NCBI RefSeq assembly: GCF_003436425.1
Contig: NZ_QSPK01000002.1
Coordinates: forward strand, 44,307 to 72,250
From: Eubacterium sp. TM05-53
GTDB taxonomy: Bacteria > Bacillota_I > Bacilli_A > Erysipelotrichales > Erysipelotrichaceae
Length of the DNA stretch: 27,944 nucleotides
Direction: 5' to 3'
Shown in pieces: positions 22,718 to 27,944 of this stretch; position 1 is the stretch's first letter; the number at the start of each line of letters is the position of its first letter. The notes beneath the pieces are model-generated. The model saw only the letters and a list, made by a program, of their open reading frames with translations, did no database searches and had not been told where the DNA came from. The translations under genes were made by a program, and so were the position numbers.

Positions 22718-24067
22718 ATGCGACAAAATGATTTTGAAAATACTCCTATGTTAAAACTAGTCATGTCTCTAGCTATACCGAGTATGATTGCTCAACTTGT
22801 TAATATTTTATATTCCATTGTCGATCGTATGTTTGTAGGACAAATTGAAGAAGTGGGAAATGTATGTTTAGCGGCTGTCGGTATATGTGGACCTATTGTA
22901 ACGTTATTATCGAGTTTTGGAACACTTGTTGGTATTGGTGGTTCGATTTGGCTATCGATGTGTTTAGGACAAAAGAATGAGAAAAGGGCAAGTCAAATCT
23001 TATATAACAGCTTTGTGATGTTGGTTGTTCTTTCTGTTTGTTTAATACTTGGATTCATTCTTTTAAAACACAATTTGATCTATTGGTTTGGAGGCAGTGA
23101 TGCCCTTTATCCTTATGCTAATACTTATTTAACAATCTATACATTAGGAACTTTCTTTGCCCTTATGTCAATTGGATTGAATTATTTTATTACAGGACAA
23201 GGCTATGCCACTATTGCGATGTTAAGTGTATGTATTGGTGCCATCACAAATATTATTTTTGACTTTATCTTGATTCGTACTTTAAAAATTGGTGTGGCAG
23301 GAGCTGCCATTGGTACGGTTGTAGCACAGTTTTTATCTTGTATGTTTGTGCTTTGGTTTTTAAGATTTAAAACAAAGATCAAACTTCAGAAAGAAGATTT
23401 ATCGATAGATAAAATGAAGCATATCGTAAAACTTGGCTTCTCACCATTTTTAATTATCGCATCCGATTCAGTCATTTTAATTGTGATGAATATGATGCTT
23501 CAAAAGTATGGTGGAAATATGGGTGATGTCTATATTTCAGCAATTACTGTAGCCCAAAGCTATTTTTTATTGATTACAGGGCCACTTTTAGGAATTAGTT
23601 CAGGAACACAGCCTATCTTTGCGTATCATTTTGGTTCGCAAAATTTAAAGAAAATCAAAGAAGCATTTAAAATCGTGATTTCATTTGCGTTTCTATTTTG
23701 CCTAGTCATGTTCATTATTTCAATGTGTTACTCAAATGTATTTGTAGCTATGTTTACAAGCGATGGGCTGACAATGCCAATTGCGCAAAGAGCTATTAAA
23801 ATCTTCTGTTTAGGTATATTGATGATGTCTATTCAATATGTTCTGGTGGATGGAATTACAGGATTATCGAATGTAAAACTATCTTTGTTTTTATCTTTAA
23901 ATCGTAAGCTGATGTATTTGTGCTGTACATGTTTATTACCCGCATTTTTAAGCGTTTCTAATATTTTCTATGCACAACCTGCAGCGGATATTTATGCAAG
24001 TGTTGTGACTATTATTTGTTTTATAAAAATCATTCCTTCTTATTTAAAAAGTCATGGAGTGAAGTAA
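22718..24067 (+). CDS. MATE-family efflux transporter (second copy)
   Basis: A 449-residue, 12-helix MATE protein. The N-terminus FENTPMLKLVMSLAIPSMIAQ and LYSIVDRMFVGQI match the MepA-like branch of Bacillota more than the first MATE protein here (which begins LLKGSIWKS). The second half has a similar fold with GPLLGISSGTQPIFAYHFG. The gene starts one base after the HAD stop and has only a weak binding site (AAGAG), so translation is probably coupled. The substrate is unknown, and a link with the PTS operon is only positional. Confidence 0.87.
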   Translation: MRQNDFENTPMLKLVMSLAIPSMIAQLVNILYSIVDRMFVGQIEEVGNVCLAAVGICGPIVTLLSSFGTLVGIGGSIWLSMCLGQKNEKRASQILYNSFVMLVVLSVCLILGFILLKHNLIYWFGGSDALYPYANTYLTIYTLGTFFALMSIGLNYFITGQGYATIAMLSVCIGAITNIIFDFILIRTLKIGVAGAAIGTVVAQFLSCMFVLWFLRFKTKIKLQKEDLSIDKMKHIVKLGFSPFLIIASDSVILIVMNMMLQKYGGNMGDVYISAITVAQSYFLLITGPLLGISSGTQPIFAYHFGSQNLKKIKEAFKIVISFAFLFCLVMFIISMCYSNVFVAMFTSDGLTMPIAQRAIKIFCLGILMMSIQYVLVDGITGLSNVKLSLFLSLNRKLMYLCCTCLLPAFLSVSNIFYAQPAADIYASVVTIICFIKIIPSYLKSHGVK

Positions 24068-24069
24068 GG

Positions 24070-24096
24070 CGAGATGAACTAACATCTCGTTTTTTT
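24070..24096 (+). terminator. Terminator of the HAD/MATE pair
   Basis: CGAGATG/CATCTCG stem (24070-24076, 24083-24089), six-base loop, seven T. Confidence 0.88.
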
Positions 24097-24114
24097 AATA
24101 CTACTTTCTTTTTC

Positions 24115-24123
24115 TGATATAAT
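24115..24123 (+). promoter_or_regulatory. Extended -10 of the second ATPase gene
   Basis: TGATATAAT (TGn plus TATAAT) 21 bases before ATG 24145, followed by TAGGAGG as binding site. No clear -35. Confidence 0.55.
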
Positions 24124-24144
24124 AGTGGCGTAGGAGGAATTTAT

Positions 24145-25725
24145 ATGTCTATATTTCTAAATCCTGATAATGCGAATTTTAATGAAGCGGTTCATTCAAA
24201 AATATATGTGGATAAAACGGGTTTAATTGAATATACAAATAGTGTGCTTTCAACTACAGCTAAATTTATTTGTAATTCAAGACCTAGACGTTTTGGAAAA
24301 TCCATGACTGCCGATATGCTTTGTGCTTATTATTCAAAGGGATGTGAATCTAGAGAATTATTTCAGCCATATACGATTTCTTCATGTTCTACATTTGAGA
24401 AGTATATAAATCAATATGATGTCATTCATATTGATGTACAATGGTGTAAAGATCAAGTTGAAAATATAAATGATATTGTAAATTACATCAAAGAGAGTTG
24501 TATGCATGAATTACAGAATGAATATTCCAATATTGACTATACTGGAATTATTTCTTTGTCTGGAACACTTTCTAAAATCAATGATGAAACAGGACATCGC
24601 TTTGTGGTTATTATTGATGAGTGGGATGTATTGATTCGTGATAATGCGAATAATAAAAAACTTCAAGAAGAATATATTGATTTCTTGAAAGGATTATTTA
24701 AAGGATCACAACCTTCTCGCTATATCGCATTAGCGTATTTAACGGGAATTTTACCGATCAAAAGAACGATGACACAGTCGGCATTAAATAATTTTGATGA
24801 ATATACAATGTTGAATCCGGGTCCATTGGCTTCTTTCATTGGATTTACAGAAGAGGAAGTCAAAGGATTAAGTGATACATACAAGATAGATTTTAATAAA
24901 ATCAAAAAATGGTATGACGGATATTACTTAAATCATCAGCATGTATATAATCCGAAAGCTGTTGTTAGTTTGTTCACATTAGGTGTGTTTCAAAGTTATT
25001 GGGCACAGACAAGTAGCTATGAATCAATTCATAGTTTGATTCAAATGAATTTTGATGGCTTAAAAGAAGCTGTTTTAGAAATGTTAAGTGGTAACGAAGT
25101 GAAGATGCAGACAACGTCTTTTCAAAATGATATGGTTTCATTTAAAAATATGGATGATGTCTTAACGGCATTGGTTCATTTAGGATATTTGGGATACAAT
25201 CAAACATATAAGACGGTATTTATTCCAAATGAAGAAATCCGACAAGAATTTGTGAATTCTGTTTCAGAAGATAAATGGAATGATTTGATTCAATTTGAAA
25301 AAGAATCAGATACCATTTTAGAAGCGACTTGGGATATGGATACGGAAGTTGTATCTAAACAAATGGAAAAGATTCATAATACGTATGCTTCTAATATTGT
25401 GTATCATAATGAAAATAGTTTGAGCAGTGTTTTAACGATTGCGTATTTATCAACTTTGAAATATTATTTTAAACCAATACGAGAATTGCCAACAGGAAGA
25501 GGTTTTGTGGATTTTGTTTATATCCCTAAACTTGAATATAAAGATTATTATCCTGCCTTATTGGTGGAGCTAAAATGGAATCATAATGTTCAAAGTGCAT
25601 TAGATCAAATCAAGGAAAAAGTATATCCTCAATCGATACAAGAATATACCGATAATTTATTATTGGTTGGAATTACTTATGATTCCAAGACAAAAGAACA
25701 TCGTTGTAAAATAGAGAAGTTTTAA
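24145..25725 (+). CDS. AAA-ATPase-like protein with C-terminal PD-(D/E)XK nuclease-like domain
   Basis: A 526-residue protein of the 'AAA-ATPase-like plus PDDEXK_9' type, frequent in gut Bacteroidota and Bacillota and functionally unassigned. The N-terminus has the family hallmark YVDKTGLI (21-28), P-loop SRPRRFGKS (45-53) and Walker B FVVIIDEWD (153-161). The middle carries the typical KKWYDGYYL segment (about 252-260) and NPKAVVSLF. The end has GFVDFVYIP (D456) and LLVELKW (E475, K477), giving a D...ExK nuclease-like core. It is unrelated in detail to the ATPase at 10746, although the general architecture is the same. It has its own promoter and is followed 23 bases later by a small unknown gene. 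Confidence 0.85.
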   Translation: MSIFLNPDNANFNEAVHSKIYVDKTGLIEYTNSVLSTTAKFICNSRPRRFGKSMTADMLCAYYSKGCESRELFQPYTISSCSTFEKYINQYDVIHIDVQWCKDQVENINDIVNYIKESCMHELQNEYSNIDYTGIISLSGTLSKINDETGHRFVVIIDEWDVLIRDNANNKKLQEEYIDFLKGLFKGSQPSRYIALAYLTGILPIKRTMTQSALNNFDEYTMLNPGPLASFIGFTEEEVKGLSDTYKIDFNKIKKWYDGYYLNHQHVYNPKAVVSLFTLGVFQSYWAQTSSYESIHSLIQMNFDGLKEAVLEMLSGNEVKMQTTSFQNDMVSFKNMDDVLTALVHLGYLGYNQTYKTVFIPNEEIRQEFVNSVSEDKWNDLIQFEKESDTILEATWDMDTEVVSKQMEKIHNTYASNIVYHNENSLSSVLTIAYLSTLKYYFKPIRELPTGRGFVDFVYIPKLEYKDYYPALLVELKWNHNVQSALDQIKEKVYPQSIQEYTDNLLLVGITYDSKTKEHRCKIEKF

Positions 25726-25748
25726 TGTATTAAAAATAGGTGATGATT

Positions 25749-26051
25749 ATGTTTTTTAAGAAAGAGAAAAAGATGAATGTTCCAGATTTATGGAACTTTA
25801 TGACATCCTTAAATAAAAAGGATAAGGCTTTGTTTGAAGAACTATTAGATAATGATAATGAACCTTTGGAATATAAGGGTGATGTCAAACAGGGTGGTTT
25901 ATTGAAGAATAAAAAAATGATTGAAAGAAGGGTCATTGAAAAAGAAGAGGATGGAAGGTTGCGTGATTATACGCAATATCGTATTCAGCCAGATGTATAT
26001 GAAGTATTAAAACCTTCTTATGATCAGTTTTATTCAATTATTGGTGACTAA
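25749..26051 (+). CDS. Small charged protein of unknown function
   Basis: 100 residues, not recognised. Rich in Lys, Glu and Asp, no membrane segment or signal peptide, no Cys. It reads FFKKEKKMNVPDLW, then an acidic helix, and ends with TQYRIQPDVYEVLKPSYDQF. It could be a small helical accessory protein. I start at ATG 25749 because TAGGTGAT lies a few bases before it; GTG 25740 and ATG 25743 overlap that site, and ATG 25773 is a later option. The stop codon is part of a terminator stem. It is close behind the AAA-ATPase gene with no terminator between, so they may form a two-gene unit. Confidence 0.6.
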   Translation: MFFKKEKKMNVPDLWNFMTSLNKKDKALFEELLDNDNEPLEYKGDVKQGGLLKNKKMIERRVIEKEEDGRLRDYTQYRIQPDVYEVLKPSYDQFYSIIGD

Positions 26052-26076
26052 GCTTGTAGAAATACAGGCTTTTTTT
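26050..26076 (+). terminator. Terminator after the small unknown gene
   Basis: AAGCTTGTA (26050-26058), GAAA tetraloop, TACAGGCTT (26063-26071), one G-T pair, seven T (26070-26076). The stop codon overlaps the left arm. Confidence 0.85.
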
Positions 26077-26082
26077 CTTTAT

Positions 26083-26214
26083 AGGTGCAAATCATAAGGC
26101 AAAAAAACCCCTTAAAGGTGCAAATGGATGAGTGAAAAAAGTCTTTGTAGGTGCAAATGAAGTTAATAAAAAAGTCCTTAAAGGTGCAAATGGAAATGAA
26201 AATATGCTAGAATA
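26083..26214. repeat. Four-unit repeat array, AGGTGCAAAT at exact 33-bp spacing
   Basis: AGGTGCAAAT starts at 26083, 26116, 26149 and 26182, each 33 bases apart. The conserved part is about 24 bases (A-run, then roughly GTCCTTAA, then AGGTGCAAATG) and alternates with about 9 variable bases. The unit is too short and too variable for a CRISPR array. The array lies between a terminator and an IS1182-like element. Confidence 0.85.
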
Positions 26215-26235
26215 TCTTTAGATAAAGCATATTTT
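26199..26235. repeat. Perfect 10-bp inverted repeat with nested palindrome
   Basis: AAAATATGCT (26199-26208) pairs with AGCATATTTT (26226-26235); inside, TATCT (26213-26217) pairs with AGATA (26220-26224). It closes the 33-bp array, 22 bases before the IS end. It could be a terminator for a transcript of the array or a protein site. Confidence 0.6.
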
Positions 26236-26290
26236 ATAGTTGGCAATAAATGAAAAGGGGCTGTAACGGATAAAGAAGTTTCGGCTTAAT

Positions 26291-26341
26291 AAAAAAGGAC
26301 CGAATATTCAAGATTTAAAAATCTGAATATCGGTCTTTTTT
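26291..26341 (+). terminator. Long hairpin inside the IS, upstream of the transposase
   Basis: About 22 paired bases with three single-base bulges, from the A run at 26291 to the T run ending at 26341. It works as a terminator on either strand and would block outside transcription from entering the transposase gene, a known IS safeguard. TGGTATACT (26341-26349) follows and could be an extended -10 for the transposase. Confidence 0.7.
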
Positions 26342-26349
26342 GGTATACT

Positions 26350-27081
26350 ATGTTTGTGAACAAATACCTAGCTAATTGTAATGCATATCAGCCATCATTT
26401 CAATTCCCTTTGTGTTTTTCTTATGATGATGTCGTTGAAAAAGACGATATTTCGAGAACTGTGAAGGAAGTCGTAGAAGAGGTCAACATTTTTAAATATA
26501 TCGATTTCTCACAGGATAACGCTCATGGGTATGATGCAATTCAAATGTTTGAAGCAGTCATTCTTGCGTTCGCAATCAATGGTTATGCTTCTCTTCGTGA
26601 TCTAGAAAAATTATGTAAATATGACATTCGTTTCAAATTCATTATGGATGGAGCAACCCCTTCTCATATGGCTTTTGAAAGGTTTATCAAAGATAAGCTT
26701 ACGATGCCTATCGAAGATATATTCGTTGATATCAATAAGTATATGGAGGCTCATGATGTCATTGATACAGAAGTCTTATACATTGATGGAACTAAATTTG
26801 AGGCCAATGCCAATAAGATGACTTTTGTTTGGATGAAAGCCACAAAGAAATTCAGAGAAAAGCGTTGGATTAAAGTTATGGATAGGCTTTCTGCATTTAA
26901 TAAATACTGCTCAAAAAACAATTTAAACATTCGCTTTTCAATTGTAAGAGAAATCAGCTTTGATTATTTGTTTGAAGTGGTTTCTGTAATTGAACAACTA
27001 ATGTCAAAAAATTCGATTCAAATCGTGCATGGAAAAGGTAAAAAGAAACATGAACTACATAAGGTATCAGGAAGAGTTTAA
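26350..27081 (+). pseudogene. IS1182-like transposase, N-terminal part (frame broken near 27060)
   Basis: 243 residues containing the IS1182 N-terminal domain (ISRTVKEVVEEVNIFKYIDF, GYDAIQMFEAVILAFAINGY, LEKLCKYDIRFKFIMDG) and the first catalytic Asp in VLYIDGTKFEANANK (about 143-157). The family reading should continue past HGKGKKKHELHK into RYQEEFKEDALK, but this frame instead reads VSGRV and stops. The ATG at 26350 follows a TATACT box directly, with no ribosome binding site, so translation may be leaderless or start elsewhere. One extra base (or programmed +1 slippage) explains the split. Confidence 0.75.
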
Positions 27082-27943
27082 AGAAGATGCTTTGAAAATG
27101 TGGAAATATACCATGTATTCTGATATTGCAGGAGGTCGAAACAGTTTTTCAAAGACAGATCCAGATGCAACGTTCATGCACATGAAATACGATTACTATA
27201 ACCATACAAATGTATTCAAGCCTGGATATAATGTACAGGTTGGAAGCAGTGAGGGATATATTCGACATGTATATGTTTCAAGTGATGCCAACGATCTTAA
27301 AACATATATTCCATTTATGGAAGGCTATCATATGGCTTATGGAAGCTATCCACAAGCTACACCAGCAGATGCAGGATATGGAAGTTTTGACAACTATAAA
27401 TATGACAAAGAACATGGTATTCAATTGTATATGAAATACAGTGGAATGCGTAAAGAAGCTGAAAAGAAAACGACTAAGAATCAGTTTACCCGAGCACAGA
27501 TGAATCCGAATGAAGAGGATAAGATCATTTGTCCAGCGAACCATGAATTTATATTGGTAGATACACGAATAGAACGACGAGGCGTGTATCCACGAGAAAT
27601 CGAAATGTATCAGAATGAACATTGTGAAGGATGTCCGTTCAAATCAAAATGCACAAAATCAAAAACAGGACGAACGATACAAAAGTGCCGAGAGCTTGAA
27701 TCCTACAAAAAAGAAGTCAAAGAAAATCTTTCGACTGAGCAAGGAAAAAAGTATATGACACAACGAAGTATCTGGAGTGAAGGAATCTTTGGACAGATCA
27801 AAGAAGACAATCATTATGACAAATTACGTCGTCGCGGTATATCTGGTGTAAAACTGGAGATACTACTCGTATGTATCGGACATAATCTAAGAAGATATCA
27901 CACTCGAAAACTAGAATTCCAGAAAAACAACAAAATAAACTAA
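27029..27943 (+). pseudogene. IS1182-like transposase, C-terminal part (+1 frame)
   Basis: The frame continues the transposase from about RYQEEFKED. Visible are SKTDPDATFMHMK and FKPGYNVQVGSSEGYI (typical IS1182 DDE core), VSSDANDLKTYIPFME (second Asp region), CEGCPFKSKCTKS (cysteine cluster) and RSIWSEGIFGQIKED with DKLRRRG (third acidic residue and basic helix). The ATG at 27029 lies inside the upstream frame and reads unlike the family for its first residues, so it is not a genuine independent start. The two parts together would make about 520 residues, a normal full-length transposase. Confidence 0.75.
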
Positions 27944-27944
27944 G

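Larger units (their letters stand above)
26257..27944 (+). mobile_element. IS1182-like insertion sequence (right end outside window)
   Basis: The left end GGGGCTGTAACGG at 26257 resembles the GGGGCTGT-type termini of IS1182-family elements. A strong hairpin (26291-26341), a TATACT box and the transposase follow. The window ends right after the transposase stop, so the right inverted repeat and any target duplication cannot be seen. Confidence 0.7.

Noticed and set aside
26083..26214. CRISPR array
   Set aside because: Units are only 33 bp with about 9-base variable gaps and an imperfect core; no cas genes nearby. CRISPR spacers are about 30 bases or more.
26083..26235. Minus-strand repeat peptide (11-residue units beginning FAP)
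   Set aside because: The frame stays open through the array because the period is 33, but it has no ATG, GTG or TTG start with a binding site before the upstream stop.
27029..27081. -1 programmed frameshift as in IS3-type elements
   Set aside because: The frame relation between the two transposase parts requires +1 (or -2), so a -1 slippery heptamer cannot join them.

Overview
The window is AT-rich, with low-GC Gram-positive gene style: GGAGG or GGTGAT ribosome binding sites, ATG/TTG/GTG starts, short intergenic gaps and a terminator hairpin pressed against many stop codons. The gene set (mannose-family PTS run by a LevR-type sigma-54 activator, MATE pumps, AAA-ATPase/PD-(D/E)XK proteins, IS1182-like element) fits a gut anaerobe of the Bacillota, most likely of the Erysipelotrichia group. 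That placement is inferred from style and gene content, not from a marker gene.

Layout. (1) 1-500: tail of an IS1380-like transposase, a terminator, and a two-copy 33-bp-period repeat followed by another terminator. (2) 532-3730, minus strand: lysC-rsmF-rsuA, three genes joined by 1-4 bp stop/start overlaps. (3) 3776-7142, minus strand: three tandem paralogous metal-dependent amidohydrolases, each overlapping the next by 1 bp (TAATG), ending in a terminator whose loop is the stop codon. (4) 7269-10669, plus strand: membrane-anchored VanY-type D,D-carboxypeptidase, ZIP metal transporter, MATE transporter. (5) 10653-12586: an AAA-ATPase gene with a C-terminal PD-(D/E)XK-like motif and its own promoter, bracketed by two near-identical copies of the 3' end plus terminator of the MATE gene, which looks like an insertion that duplicated its target. 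(6) 12628-22009: rpoN (minus), a divergent LevR-like activator, a textbook -24/-12 promoter, then EIIA-EIIB-EIIC-EIID, two SIS-domain proteins and a HAD phosphatase. (7) 22063-24067: a second HAD phosphatase and a second MATE transporter. (8) 24145-26051: a different AAA-ATPase/PD-(D/E)XK protein and a small unknown protein. (9) 26083-26235: four AGGTGCAAAT repeats at exactly 33-bp spacing and a long inverted repeat. (10) 26257-end: IS1182-like element whose transposase is split by a +1 frame change; its right end lies outside the window.

How the parts work together. The centrepiece is a complete sigma-54 circuit: the sigma factor, its PTS-phosphorylation-controlled activator, the sigma-54 promoter and the target operon lie side by side. 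The operon order EIIABCD plus two SIS proteins, one resembling FrlB and one resembling the GlmS isomerase domain with an EEYIHGPNLQL motif, matches the known gfrABCDEF plan for uptake and cleavage of fructoselysine and glucoselysine (Amadori and Heyns products). The extra HAD phosphatase is not part of that classical operon as I know it. Codon choice suggests that EIIC, EIID and the first SIS gene are strongly expressed, with a step down after an intercistronic hairpin. The most unusual structural signals are the target-duplicating ATPase insertion and the two 33-bp-period repeat arrays, each close to an insertion sequence.
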